Assembly (NCBI GenBank): GCA_020746105.1
Contig: CM036618.1
Coordinates: 125,417,191-125,481,190 of the forward strand
From: Trogon surrucura
Taxonomy: Eukaryota > Chordata > Aves > Trogoniformes > Trogonidae
Direction: 5' to 3'
Length of the DNA: 64,000 bases
The position numbers and the translations under genes were made by a program. This document shows positions 11,809 to 25,204 of the stretch, piece by piece; position 1 is the stretch's first letter; each line of letters begins with the position of its first letter. The notes beneath the pieces are model-generated. The model was not told the DNA's origin. It did no database searches and was given only the letters and a program-made list of their open reading frames with translations.

Positions 11809-12463
11809 CGTGACTCAGCAGTGCGCTCATGCAGCCCAGAAGGCCAACTGCATCCTGGGATGTATCAGGAGAAGCGTAGCCAGCAGGTCAAGAGAGGTGA
11901 TTCTCCCCCTTTACTCTGCTCTTGTGAGACCCCACCTCGAATACTGTGTCCAGTTCTGGTGTCCCCGCCACAAGAGGGACATAGATCTGTTGGAGCATGT
12001 TCAGAGGAGGCCACAAAGATGATCCAGGGGCTGGAGCACCTTTGCTACAAGGACAGGCTGCAGGAGCTGGAATTGTTCAGTCTTGAAAAGAGAAGACTTT
12101 GGGGGGACCTAATAGCTGCCTTCTAATACCTGAAGGGATCCTACAGGAAGGCTGGGGAGGGACTTTTTATAAGAGCGTCAACTGAGAGGCCAAGGGGAAA
12201 TGGGTTTAAGTTGAAGGAGAACAGATTTAGATTAGATCTTAGGAAGAAGTTCTTCAGTACGAGGGTGGCAAGACTTAGGAATAAATTACCCAGAGATGTT
12301 GTGGCTGCCCCCTCCCTGGAGGTGTCCAAGGCCAAGTTGGACAGAGCCTTGAGTAGCCTGATCTAGTTGAGAGGCGTCCCTGCCCATGACAGGGAGGTTG
12401 GATTAGATGATCTCTAAGGTCCCTTCCAGCCTAGGCCATCCTATGATTCTATGATTCTATGAT

Positions 12464-15400
12464 ATTCATATGAGCAAAATACTGTAGAGGGTAATACAAC
12501 CAATATAAAGTAAGTAAACATTTCCTTTATATTTCTTTGAAAAAGGCTTCATAACCACCGTTAAATGTCTTTTGTTGAAATTGCTGAAGCATTAGCCAAT
12601 ATGGGTTTCAGTTGTAGAAGTCTTAGGTCTCTGCCTCTTATGGGGCACAAATGGTGCTGGTATTGAGACTGCTTTTACAGTGGGGATGCACTAAGTGAAT
12701 GTCCTTTCAGTGTCATTTTGGAACAGTGTTTTTTAACACTTCCATTTGGGAGTTCATCCTTCGGATGAATCTTCACGTAAGTTCAGGTCCTTCCTAAATG
12801 CATATCTCCCCTAGCCTAAGCCACTGATTTTGTTGGCAGTGGCACTGGCTAAGATATTTCTCCAAAGACATTCTGCCCCCTGGTTACCACTCGTGCAGCC
12901 CTGAAAGCTCTCTTGTCACAGCTCAGAATCAGGGGCATTGTCTGGTGGTAGTTTTTAGATTCTTTCCCAACAGATTTCATATCAAATGAAAATGCATTAA
13001 AATTAAATGTATCAGAATAGATGTAGAAAGAGAATCACATATAAGGGACCTGCAAATGTATTGTACAAGACTGTATTTAAAAGTAGTCAAATAAAGACTC
13101 ATTGCTACAGCATATTTTCTTCATCATTTCTGCCTCATTGTATGTGAGACTATATTAGTATAATGAAGTGAGAAATTGTAGGATATTGGATATTATATTT
13201 CCTGACTAGCAGTTTTAGAGAATTTAGCTCAAGGCAAGAGAAAATGCAGCCTTTCTGCCCTGAAGAATAAACAAAAACCTGTTACAGAAATAAGTGTCAG
13301 TAAGAAACAGGTGGTCTCTCTCCACATGCATCAGTGCATTTCTTACCATAGCTTTATAGAGGACTGCTTAGGATTTAGGTTGGTTTATTTTAGAAACACT
13401 CATGCTTCTTACACCAGGATATGTACTTATATGTATCTTTCCTCTTTACAGACAACAGAGACATTTGGGATGTTGAATAGTCAAGCTGCCACTTATCAAA
13501 CTTGAATGCCAGAGGAGTGGGGGACTGCAAAACCCCAGGCTTCAAGCCTTCAGGTCCCCTAGATCCCAATTAAGAAAAACATTATTTCTTTTCCTTTCTT
13601 TCCATCCCCCATGCTTTATTTTCCTTACTCTAGATGTAAGATATCTGATGTTTAAAAATTGCTGTTCCTCTTCTTTCTTAGCTAAGTTCTTTTTGGTGTG
13701 CCGTTAGTCAGTCTTCAAAGAAATAATTCTTCCCCAGCCACCTTGCTTAAGTAGACAAAGAAGGCTTATGCTATCAGGAAGTGTAGAATCCCAAAGTTAC
13801 AGATATCAATATTAGCCTTTAGTAGTAGAAAGATACAGGTATCCAACCTTAAACTTACAATCATTTTACAGTCACAGAACTAGATGGTAGTTATAGATGT
13901 TTCTGGATTTCCTGATGATTAAAGTGTTCTAGTTTTACAGGAACAAAACTGCAGATTTATTTGAAATGACTTTATGATCATTCAAGCATTTGGGGATCTA
14001 CACAAAGCTGCTGGTTTGTGATTTAGTAAATAGACAAAGCTATTTATGTGAAGTAAATGGAACTCTTAAGAAAGCTAAAACATACAGTGTAACAAAACAT
14101 ACAAATGTACACTTACGTGGCATGAGATACAGCATCACAGACATCGTAGTAGCCATTCACCTATGTCATAACTAAGAGGAACCAAACTGCCAAACTTTTG
14201 ATAATTGCGCAATTCTGGAAAATTACATACTAAGAAAAATGCAAGTTACAAAATAGCAGAGGAACTAGTGCTGCTGTGATGAATCTTAGTGGACAGAAGT
14301 CCTGCTTCTACCAAAGTCATCTTGCATTATTTTTACATAAGGTATTTTTCATGTATAGCACTGGTGTAAACTATGTACAGCAGACTTACTCATTTCATAG
14401 GTACAGGTCAGAGAGTTATTGTATTTCAGCAGCTGGTGTTCAGAGACTTCTTAATTTATGAAGCTTATTAATTTACCAGGCATTTGCTTAAAATGTCACT
14501 TTTCCTTTTACCAGGCCTTAGCAATAAAAAAGAAGTCTTTTCAAAACAGTGGACCTTCACATAACTTTCCATATTATTATGCAGAAGTCCATAAAATTAG
14601 ACAAAATATCTAAAAATAAAATTATCCAAAAAAAAAAAAGTAAGGCTTAAAGGAAAAATAATGCTGTTATCCTGGAAAAAAATAAAATGAGAAACATGAG
14701 TGGAAGACTGGTGAAAAAATAAAAACAGGAATTTTAAAACACTGGATGACCTAATACATTGTGTGAAACAGCAAAAAGTAACAGTTAAGTACCTAGCCAG
14801 CATCTCATGAGAGTGAAGCACAAGATAAAGCTGCATTGCAATCTGCCTGCTTGATCTTTTGGAATGAGTTGCTCCTGGTCTTACAGAAAAAAAGAAATGT
14901 AAGGGGCTGATACTGAAATAGCCTTTGAGGGACGCATATGCTAAAGGAGGCAGGAGGAGGTAAGAGTACTCTGCATCTCATGCATTGGCCTTAGAGACAA
15001 GCCTGCTGCACTCCTTAAAAAGGTGTGACTCCCATTAGCTTAGCAAGCACAATGCTTTTCATTATAAGGATACACACTTCCCACTTTCACCCCTCAAGGC
15101 AAAGCAGCTCTGTGCATTCCAGAGGACAGGGCTGTACCTCCCAGGAAGGATCTAACACCTCCACTGTAGCCCTGTAAAGAATCACAATGCTAATCAGAAC
15201 CTGAATGCTCTTTGTTTTAAGCTTCCTTCAGGTGAGACCATTTAATTATCTTTAAATGTGCATTGCTTCCACAAGCTAATTGTGAGATTTGTCAAATGCA
15301 CTTACTTTCTGCCAGACCTTGGGCAAGTCAACACAGTATACCTAAGAAGGTACACAGGTGTAAATCAAGCCCTTTAATTTGAAAGCTCAGTTATAAAAAA

Positions 15401-16142
15401 ATATAAAGGACTCAGAAGTCAGTAAGGCAAATAGCCCATGTCAGAAATTGTAGAGAGGTGATTTTATTCCACTTCCATGTGAAAGTATTGTGCTCCTAGT
15501 GTAACATGCAAAGAGATGTCCCTCCAGAAGCAGTGCTGAAGAGCTGATCAAGTTTGCTACAATCACATAACCAAAACCCAACCAAGCAACCAAAAAAAAA
15601 CCCAAACAGAAGACCTACTGAGTACTGTCACAGTCCTGTGACCCCCAGTAGCTGGCATTGTTCAGACAGTGGAGGGCCAGACACAGTAATTCAATGTTGC
15701 TCTGAATTCCCAGAGCCCTTCTGCTCTACCATTTCTAGAGCCCTACTTTCCCCAAGTGGAAGGGAACAGAAAATGCTTGCGGCTTAGAGATAGCTTCATT
15801 CTCTTTTTGCATCTGGACCATGATGTCCACCCAAGCTGCTTTGTGAACCTGGACTCCTTTGAAATTGCCTACTGATCTCTGGAAGCCCATTCTTCTTTGC
15901 CAGCCCTCTCTGCTCTTTGAAAAGGGAGATCCAACAGTTGCTGGAGCTGGATCTCCTCTACTTCACTTTCCTCCTGCCACATCCTGGCCTTCTCTTATTG
16001 CATTTCAGACTGCTACAGTAAGACAGGAGGGCTGACAAGAGCTCTCATTACATAGAATTGAGAACTGCAATCACTGGTGTAACTGTGGGCAACTTAAGAT
16101 CAAAAACAGCTTGTTCTTGCAGCTGGAGACCACAAAAAATTA
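12464..16142. other. Non-coding flank, nothing recognised
   Basis: AT-rich to neutral sequence with short open frames only (under 80 codons, without motifs). Some A-runs (14628-14640, 15591-15600). No repeat family, RNA gene or plausible exon was recognised. Confidence 0.55.
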
Positions 16143-16235
16143 AGAAAGATAGTGCTAGCTTATCTTTTAAGCCTGTGCTTAAATCTGCTTCAAGTCAGTG
16201 CTTAAAACTGCTGTGAATAGGGATGGTATCACACG
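16143..16235 (+). repeat. Left arm of a perfect 93-bp inverted repeat
   Basis: Read base by base, this arm is the exact reverse complement of 18172-18264. Identity stops sharply on both sides (A versus T before, C versus T after). The arm is not low in complexity: it contains 'GTGCTAGCTTATCTTTTAAG' and 'CTGCTGTGAATAGGGATGG'. No known bird DNA transposon terminus was recognised and no clear target duplication flanks the outer ends. Confidence 0.97.
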
Positions 16236-18171
16236 CTGTAATGTTGCTTTTCCCCTGCCATTTCTTCTACTGACGTAATACCAAGATATCCTGATCCACA
16301 GATTTCTCACTTACTGCTGCTTGAGGACATGTTTGTGCTCTTAGAGAAAAGGAAAATTCCTCTAATGAAGGCCAAGTTCCAGCCCTGAATGTCTAACCTC
16401 ATTAATTCACATGAAAACCAGTGCATATCTTTCTTACCAACTACTATTTATTTTCATTTCACCCTGTTACAAACAGTCTTCTCTGCATTACAGCAGAGGT
16501 AGTCCTTACTTCACTGTCTGGATCTGTCACTTACAGTTCTTCGGTGAATTTACAACATAGGTTGTATCAAAATCACTTCGTTTTACCTTACAGCCCAAAC
16601 TAAATCACTTTGAGCAAAATGTCCCGGTACAGATACCAGTCTGCTACATTTTTTAATTCCATCCAAGGGAGGATGCTACTTCAGCAGTTGTCACCAAACT
16701 CCATGCTTTGCATATATCTGAGAAAGCAAACTTATCCTAGGGGTCAGATGATCAGTTTTCCTGGGAAAGGCAACTTAGCCTTTAGCTAAGGCTTTCCTTT
16801 CTATCAAAAGCTCTATTATGACCTGTATTTTCTTCCTGATAACTTTTCAAATTGTTTTATGTGACATTTCTGTTATTTTCTTCCTAACACAGTAATTCTG
16901 TCTTTGTTTCAGGGATAAGGGCTATAATATATTCTCATGTTTGCCACAGAGCAAGCACAGATTCATCTAAGATATGACAACCAGCATGCTTTCTTATCTA
17001 CAAGAGGATCATCTCTTGTGCTTAAGAATATGGTGCAAATGATTGTACCAGTATATTGCTAATGCTTAAATCTACATTTCTATGTAAAATTAATTTTCTC
17101 TTTTGTCTGTAGTTGCAACTTGGAATGCTTTCCTATATGCACTATAAAATGTTAATAGCAAAATTTAGTGTGACTTTATGACTATGGTGTCATTTTTCTC
17201 AGCTTGATCAGCTCTTTCAAATGGCATCATTATGATCAAAGTTGTTTACAGTAATAAAGCAAGAATAGTTGCAATAAAATAGTAGGTGCCTTTACAGTTA
17301 AAGAGTAGCTAGCATTTAAGAACGCAGCAGCTACGCATTCTGTGCGTGCAGAATCACAGAAGTCCACAATATAATAGAGTTAATGCATGTAATCACAAGA
17401 TTGCCCCCCTTGGGATTTAAGGGCATTGAAAGAGACAACAGGAAATACATTACGAATCTGAAAGGGGGAAAAGTAGCAAAACTGCATATATTGATGATAC
17501 AAGGAGAAACAACTATGCATTGAAGCTTTGACGTCTCCAGAAATGTGTATTATTCTAATGTAACATCATTCCTCACCAGTAATTTGTCACTGGTTATTGA
17601 TTTATGAGACTAAAATGGTGATATTTGAAATTACAGTACATTTATATATATTTTACTCATATTTTCCTAATGTTACAGGATTAATAGAAAATACTTTAAA
17701 ACTACATTATTGTAGGTATGCTTTAACATGTGGGAACACATATGGATGATGTTTCAAAAGATATTTAATAAATGATGTTCTATAAAATCTGTCAAAAATA
17801 CTTTGTGACAGTATGAAAGTATTCAGTGATGGTGATTTACACCTACTTTACCCCATGTAAAGCATAAAGGTGAAGTCTAGGAAAGCAAGACTCAAGGAAT
17901 GTAATGTGAAAGAGATCTCACACGATCAATAACTAACTAGAATATCATGGTTACAGTAATACATTAGGTGAAATTCCAGGTCAGCAGTTCCCGTGAATAG
18001 GATAATAAAGAAAATAACGAAAATTAGTTCATTTGAGAGAAGAAAAAAAGACCGATGATTCTTTAGTGAAGTACTGCCCAGTACTTCAGAAGGTATGGGA
18101 TTAATGCTTACCTCTGCCACATACTACTTCTGGGACTTCAGGTGAATTATGTATACCTCAACTGTAGAAAA
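16236..18171. other. 1.94-kb spacer between the inverted repeat arms
   Basis: The spacer has no open frame longer than about 65 codons and no transposase motif. It reads as ordinary AT-rich unique DNA. It contains 'TTGCCCCCCTTGGG' at 17401-17414 and several AT-rich stretches (17640-17655). If the arms are transposon ends, the interior has lost any coding capacity. Confidence 0.6.
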
Positions 18172-18264
18172 CGTGTGATACCATCCCTATTCACAGCAGT
18201 TTTAAGCACTGACTTGAAGCAGATTTAAGCACAGGCTTAAAAGATAAGCTAGCACTATCTTTCT
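18172..18264 (-). repeat. Right arm of a perfect 93-bp inverted repeat
   Basis: Exact reverse complement of 16143-16235. Together the arms could form a long stem with a 1.94-kb loop. Perfect identity contrasts with the worn state of nearby old repeats, so the duplication is either recent or kept identical by gene conversion. Confidence 0.97.
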
Positions 18265-21200
18265 AAGTCAAAATCTTCATCTCTAGGATTCAGTTCCCAT
18301 CTGCAAAATGAGACTAATACTACTTTATTTTCTGCTTCTTCTGTTTACCTGTCCGGTATGACAAGGCCCTGTGTGTACCAACAGTCTCTATGACCTCCTT
18401 CCTCCATGTCCAAAGTCAGCTTTGATAGGGTGCACCTATGTAACCTTGCATCCAAGAGCTGGGAAAACAGCTAAATTTGAGAAAAGACTGCAAGAAGACT
18501 CACGGGGCGGCTATGCCCCTTGATTTGTAAGATGCACTTAAGCTTTGACCATCTCACTTGGCCTTCCTACAATTTGAAAGCTGCACCAGTACCGTAACAA
18601 TATGTTGATATTTGCTTGGTTAACAGGAATAACTGAAAAAGTCTGGATCAAGGTTAAACAAGTGGAAACTCACTTTGAAGGTTCATACCCATTGGTAATA
18701 ACGTATTAGCAAAGGTTTTACCCGGGACAATAACAAGAAAATCCCAGACTGATCATTGCTCTCCTACAATGAAGTCTGCTAACAGTACTGATTCCGTCTG
18801 AAGGCTGTACTTTAAGATTGCACGTCCCTGACAGAGAACTGAGGATGTGATTGATTTACATGACACTGTTTTAACTGAGAACACCGTAAAATAATTCAAA
18901 ACCAGTTTGACATCTTGGAAGACAACCTTGTATTAAGAAACGTCAAGACTGTAGAGCACAGAAAGAGAAGCCCATGATATATTTTTTCAATGAATGCCAG
19001 AAGTGGTAGGATTGCATACCTATAAAACTCCCGAACAGTGTGTTGCAGCGTATCGCATCCTTGGAAAGGCCAATCAAGTAGCACGTTATATGGTGCTTGT
19101 GAAATGTTGCAAGTCTTGGAATGAGGAACAGAAATTTGAAAGAGGCATATAAATCCGAGTCACGCTGTTAGGGCTGAAGAACTTTCCTTTATCTGGATTA
19201 CCCTGCTGCTCTTATTTGATGTCGAAAGGTGTTTATAACTGTTAAACTGGGAATGAAAAATACAAGCCAAGATAAAGTGGTGCCACATTCACCCAGAAAC
19301 AAGGCTCATTGAGGAAATCAAAGTTATCTCTGAGTCACGGGATAAGAAAAGGAGACCTGTGTCTGGATAGGGGCAGTGTTTTCATAGGAAGAACAACCTT
19401 TCAAAACCAACTGCCTCATGTTTTCTGTTGGTAAATTACATCCTTATTACATAATTGATTTTTTTAAATGTACAGGGCCACTTTGTCCTCTTTTAATCTT
19501 ACAGAAGTTTAATAACTTTCCCTGCCTTTTAAAGCAATTTTAACTTCTAGAGACTCATGTCTACAGGGTACATAACACTGTGGTTATAGCACACAATGCC
19601 TAGACAAACATAGCGTTATTTCTGCTTCATCCTGCCTGTGCAAAGAGAGAATGAATTCAGTTCCGATCCTTTAGATGCTCATTATCAGACAGATTTATAC
19701 AAATGATTGTCTGTACACATGGTTGGCAGTCCCACTGAAATCAAGAACGCTGCAGTGCAGGAAGTTAAATATATGCATAAAGCTTTGCAAAATTCGAGTC
19801 ATAATAACCAATGGGCTGAGTCTCTATGCATTCACTGCAGTGTTTTCTCATTTGCCCTCGCCTCGAAGTTACACTGTATATACAGAGAGTTGCATTTTAG
19901 CAACTCTTTTCAGTATCATTTATTATGTTTTAAATTGTTAAGCCTACAGAATATTTTAAATAGTAGTATTTCTTATCTCTCCTCCATTATTTTTTTCCAG
20001 TTCAATCTGTACAAAGCATGAACATTGGATAAAGTCCACTTTATCATCCAAGTAGTAAGAAACTTTTTTGGCCCTAGGATACCCTAGGGCCTCTGAAATG
20101 GCAGTAGATGAGGATGTTTAGACATCTAGTCCCAAGGCTGCAGTTAAGGACCCAATTATGCATCTTCTTGCAGAGGAAATGTCTTACCTCTATCCAAAGT
20201 CCTACTGAAGTCAGTGAGGAAACTAATTTTTCTTTTAAATAAAAGAATTATGAGGAAATTTCTCCACAGAAGAAAACAATTTCATGCAGTCTTTGCCTGA
20301 GAATGTTTACATCTCTCTCCCCTCATTCAGCATTATTTGGATTTGTATTTGGGTTACATTAGAGTTGCTGATGCATTGAATCTCTTTGCCTTTCCCTCTC
20401 AAAACACAGGTAAACATTCTCCCTCTACACACTGTCCTGATGCCCTTCTGCATCAGCCTGAAATGTCAGCTCTCTGTCTCACTGCTAGCATCTGGCAGCC
20501 AAATGCTTGCTCCCATGTCACAGAACATGCAGGACGAGTTCAAACATTATCCACCAACAGACACAGTAAGTGCATAGGAGGGAAGGCGTTGCTTGCAGCA
20601 ACTCTTTGCCTGTTTGTTGTTGACATGCTCCATAGTTCTATCGGTTTTACCTTTGGTCTGGCAGACTTCCCGGTTGGGACCTGATGTAGTTACGTAAGGC
20701 AATAAGAAACATCCAGATCCAAGAGCCAGCCTTCCTTTCTCATTAGCCTGCAGTGTTCTCCTTTTTTTTTTTTTTTCTTTCCCCTTCTGGCTTGCACAAG
20801 GGTGGAGCACAGGGTCATATCTGATTAATCCTTTTCAGACTGGAAGGCTTTACAATTTTATTACAGGACAAAATTATTACGAACAGCTCAAGCTAGAAAT
20901 ACTCTTTGATACAGAGAAATGTATTTAAAAGTTTGCCTGCGATGCCTGGTAAGACCAGAGCTAGAATATTTGAATAAGCCCTTTGAAGCTTGGAGTTGCC
21001 CAAGTTCATTGCCGTCCAAAGCTACAGTCCAAGATGACTGGAGCTGCTTCAGGCTTTGCGAACTTATTACAAGCATAGGTGAGTTGCTGTCATCAAATTG
21101 GAATGTCCATTAAAACTTCAAAGGAGAAGCTTGATCTAAGTTTTCCTTATCATAATGTGTAATACTAATTACAGAGAGATATATTAAGCTTCTCTCATTT

Positions 21201-24200
21201 TATAGGTTGAATCTAGTGTAGGGTCATGGAACATATTAAGGTTTTGACCAACAGTAAAGAGCTGAAATTTTCATATTTTGCTATTCATTACCTTGGGACT
21301 ACCTAAAATGGCAGCCACCTTTAATTCAATGCAATTGTGCCAAAGCACATCTGTACTTTCACTCTAGTGATGTTTCAAGAGACAAAAAAAACATGAGAAG
21401 ACAAATTTTGAATGGGTTTAGGAGGCATTTTAAAAGCTAGGCCAGAAATGAAGGACCCTGCCATGTAAAGTACTCCTACACTCAGGTGGTAATGCTATAA
21501 AATGAGAAAAAAGATACATAATTTAGGAAATGGAGTGCTCTGTCCTATGCTGAACTAAGTCTGTGTCCTTGCACCACATTGAATACCTGTACTGGTAGCT
21601 CACTTTTAAAACAGTGAGTTTTTGCACATACTGTAATACTGCTTTCCTATCCACTGTGAGTGAAATTACCCACTGGCACAGCACAGCTAATAATCTTACT
21701 TTTCCTAACAGCACTGAGCAGAATTACAGTGTGGATGAGAGAAGTGTTTATATTGCTTACACTGTGTAAATCTATAGTAGCTTCTGGAGATGCTGAGCAA
21801 GTTTGGAGGGGTTGCATTTTCCAGCTGTTCATTTATTTCTTTTGGCATTGGTTTTGCAGACTTGAGGGTGGGTTTCATCTGGCTAAGAACAGCTCTGACA
21901 TAGCCTAGACTCTCTTGGTATAGCTAGTTCAGATCTAGTCAAAGAAGCTTAAGGCTCAGTCTGTTTCAGCTTGAGGTAGATTCTAAAATAATTCAGTGAC
22001 TGTTTTTCTCTGTTGACCTAAAAGGGAGCTTTGTGTGCAGTGGGTACCTCATTGCAGATGTCTGATGCTTGTGAGACAAGTATCTTCACTGAGGTTAGTT
22101 TTCAGAATTTACAGTGCTCACTTTCATCATTTTAGCCCACCATTTCAGACAAATGTGAAGATTAAAAAAAATCTTGACTTGCTAGTAAAGCCTTGCAATG
22201 CCAAATACATCATTTAGTGGATGGTGTTGTTTTCCATGTGTTATATTATAACTAAAAGCAACATTTATTGGTCTTTCCCAGTTGACTGGAAAAGAAGCAA
22301 TCAAAAAACAACTGAATTTCTTTCCTTCTTAGGTTCTTCATGTTACCTAACAAAAACCCACTAACAAGGTGGTTTCCTCTTTAAAAAAATGAAAACATTT
22401 GCAAGGATTGCAAACCCTGTCAAGTTTACAGGAGAACCCCTCTATTTGCCTTGAACCACTACACTCAGAGTAGTTCTTACAATAACGGAAGATCCTACTT
22501 TGACTTCACAATTCTTTTATAAACTAAGTAAAATTATCTTGAAGGCTATCTCTAGAATTATTCTGGATTTACAATAATGTAACTATGAGGAGCGTGTGAG
22601 CATGAATTTGTGTCTTACTCTATTTTTATATGCAGTTCTCACAATTTCATTTTTACATAATGTGCCACATCAGGAGGGCCAGTGGTGTGAATTTGGCAGG
22701 CAACGGGGAAGTGTTCTTTTCCTCTGGATATTTGACATTAAACTGAGAACTTTGTCTTAGTGAAGAGGTTAGTTTCCAAAACCTACCTGTATAATCCATG
22801 CAGAAAGTAAACCTCCTTCAGAGAGTTTCTGAGAGCACCTGAATTAGGCCTCTGCTCTGAATTGCCCCATGGAGGGTCTTTTCACTCTCTTCACACACAG
22901 GGAGATTGCCTTCCCCCCAATAGACAGTGGGTGCCTAAACTTACATGAAGGTGAAGAACCTCCCTGGATAATCTATTTTGTTCAAGGATTTTTGTGCATG
23001 GGCTACATGACTAGTGGGAGAACGCTTTTTATTTTAGGAGGTTAATTTGTGCAGCTGTATTTAAATCTTTTTTGCAAAGAACAACCTTTTGCCTTGTGTC
23101 CGAAAGAATTTATTTGTTTTCATGAGTTTGTCTCAACCTTCAAGCTACTCTAACAGTTTTGTGTATTTAATATACCGTGTGCGTTAATATCTCAGACAGT
23201 TTTATAACAGCATTATAACATACACCATTCCCTCCAGCTTTTTATGGACATCTGCGCTTCTGCATTAAACTACTGTAGCTTGTGGAATTTACAGTAGAAA
23301 TCAAGAATGAGGCCTGATGAAAAGCCTTTTAAATTGTGTTGTGTACATCCACTGCATCCATCTTGCAAAAGGACTAAAATGAAGAGAACTCTTACGTGGT
23401 AATTTCTAGCATGGCATCTTAGCAAGAGTACAGGATTACCACTCTGTTAGACAAACTATAAAGGAAAAAAGATTGTAGTACAGTAGGAAGGATAACTTCA
23501 TCTTATTATTTTATGTCAAGTTTAATTATTTATGTTTTCTGACAAAAATAAAAACAAAATGGGAACTATGCATTCTTAGTTTAATAGAGGTCTCATTTTA
23601 GATTCTGCAGCATAATATAACTGCAACTAATATATCCTATTCAGAAAAATAAAACCAGAAGAAACCCAGTAGACAGATAGATAGATTAGACAGATAAATA
23701 GAAAGAAACACAGATATCTCTCTCCCTACATCTGCAAAAAAATGGAGCTAAATCATGACAAATTTTCTAATTAGAAACCAGTCTAATTATCTATTGTACT
23801 CTGAAGATACATTAATTCTTAATTTGAGAGTTTCTATATGTTTACTCTAAGTTTTATGCAACTGACGGAAGTTCTTATTATATTAGCAACCAAAAAGAAG
23901 AAAGAGACAAACCAGCCAGACTGCTCTTTTTACCTTAGAAATGCTCTAAATTTCTACTGAAAAATACAATAGATGACACAAGTTGTACTTCACACAATCA
24001 GTAAATACTACCAAAAACTCACCATGAGGTAACACAGGTTGTCATATCTAGTTACTATTTTCTTAGGAAGTAGGTGACTTCTGGTTATCATGGGCCGATG
24101 TGACATGACAGTGTAAAACCATATTCCAGTCTGTGATAAGCAAGACGGTAACTTATGTCACCACTCTACTAAACCTGTGAAAATCCCTTGGAATATCTAT

Positions 24201-25204
24201 TTATTAGACCTCATGTTCACCGCACTGTACAGTGGCTTCTCCCCTGGCTACAGTAAAGCACTCCTTACTGTTAATTGCTTCTGTGGATTCCATTTCAATA
24301 GCAATCAACCTTAAACAAACTAGTGAAAACGCTCCTGAAAGAAATACTATGATCATTTTTCAAAAGTGCTAGTATGCTACCAAATTAACTCAAGGGCAGC
24401 TCTTTAGCAATCTGTGCTGCCTGCATGCAGTCTACTAATTCAACTAAATTTAGCTCACAATTAACGCACAGCTGACCCATACTAAAAGTACATTATCTGC
24501 ATTTAGGTTCTATTTATGTAACAGTTCTTATCTTTATCTCTCAATTTTTATCTTGTTTATCTTACTACAGATATTCTTCATGGGGAATTATGATCTTGAA
24601 GAAATGCTTTGAGGAAAAATTAGGATTAACCAGTCTATATATAATAGACAGAAGCAATTCTTGCAGAACTGTCTTTGCAAAACAAAAAGCAAATTGAAAA
24701 GTTTAACTCCGGAGTTCAAAAGCTCTGCGTTCATGTGAATGTCCAATCCCTCTTTGACTTCAGCCATAGCAACAAGCTCCACATTGTATGAGAAGTACGG
24801 CTTCTGCTTTAAATTTCACTGAGTGTTCTTACCATACATACACGTCGAGATCCTGATCATTCTTATCAAGACATTATTTCATGGCTTTTTATCATATCCA
24901 TTACGTAGCCCTTCTGTAAAGCTGGTAATGTCAATTCTTCTAGACTTTTCCTCCTCTGTCATTCTTACCAGGCAGGACTGAGCTGCTTCTAATATTGTAA
25001 AACTTCTGATTGTGATTGGTGACCAGGATTGTGTGTGGTGTTTGAAAGGCAGAGGACAACTGATTTAATTAGATTTGCATATTATTCCTTCTTCCTGTAC
25101 CAAAACTTTCTGCTACAGCTGCATGCCAAGTGGAGGACTTCACTGCACTCTTGACAATGCTATCTAAGTCCTTTTCCTCTGATACAATTAATTTGGAACT
25201 CAGA
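18265..25204. other. Non-coding flank with possible conserved regulatory stretch
   Basis: No gene recognised. The part around 18470-19400 is less AT-rich, keeps several CpGs and lacks repeats, which would fit a conserved non-coding element, but this cannot be shown from one sequence. There is a T-run at 20762-20776 and a GATA/GACA-like short tandem tract around 23672-23700. Open frames up to 115 codons (20337-20684) have no recognisable motif. Confidence 0.45.

Larger units (their letters stand above)
9189..12366 (+). pseudogene. CR1 ORF2 polyprotein (endonuclease and reverse transcriptase), broken
   Basis: ORF2 of CR1 combines an APE-type endonuclease that nicks the target with a reverse transcriptase that copies the element RNA onto the nick. 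The reading frame starts at the ATG at 9189, overlapping the ORF1 stop as ATGA. It is split by a nested CR1 tail and resumes at 9495 ('NARSLASKQEELEML'). Endonuclease blocks: 'SITETWWND', '[10 protein letters not shown]' (about 9886) and 'GCSDHEMVE' (about 10084). RT blocks: '[20 protein letters not shown]', '[12 protein letters not shown]', '[12 protein letters not shown]' and '[10 protein letters not shown]'. Damage: TGA at 9657-9659; FADD changed to FADN (11451-11453); reverse CR1 insertion at 11681; a one-base frame loss near 12012; TAA at 12124-12126. The C-terminal part ends at TAG 12364-12366. The 9702-11702 segment alone is open for 666 codons. Confidence 0.93.
8165..12463 (+). mobile_element. 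Nearly full-length CR1 LINE with two nested CR1 insertions
   Basis: This is a long CR1 retrotransposon: ORF1 (8194-9192), ORF2 (9189-12366), a short 3' UTR and the ATTCTATG-type tail ending near 12463. Without the two nested pieces (about 9343-9494 and 11681-11808) it is about 4.0 kb, close to the roughly 4.5 kb of full-length CR1. It is inactive. ORF1 has one stop. ORF2 has a stop in the endonuclease part, an altered RT active site, a reverse-oriented CR1 fragment, a frameshift and another stop. The few lesions suggest a fairly young insertion. The 5' end is uncertain; no target-site duplication was seen. Confidence 0.93.

Noticed and set aside
20919-21113. Open frame containing 'LRCLVRPELEYL', similar to the CR1 '[10 protein letters not shown]' block.
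   Set aside because: Only this one short block matches. The neighbouring residues do not follow CR1 order, so a relic cannot be supported. A translated search of 20850-21150 would decide.
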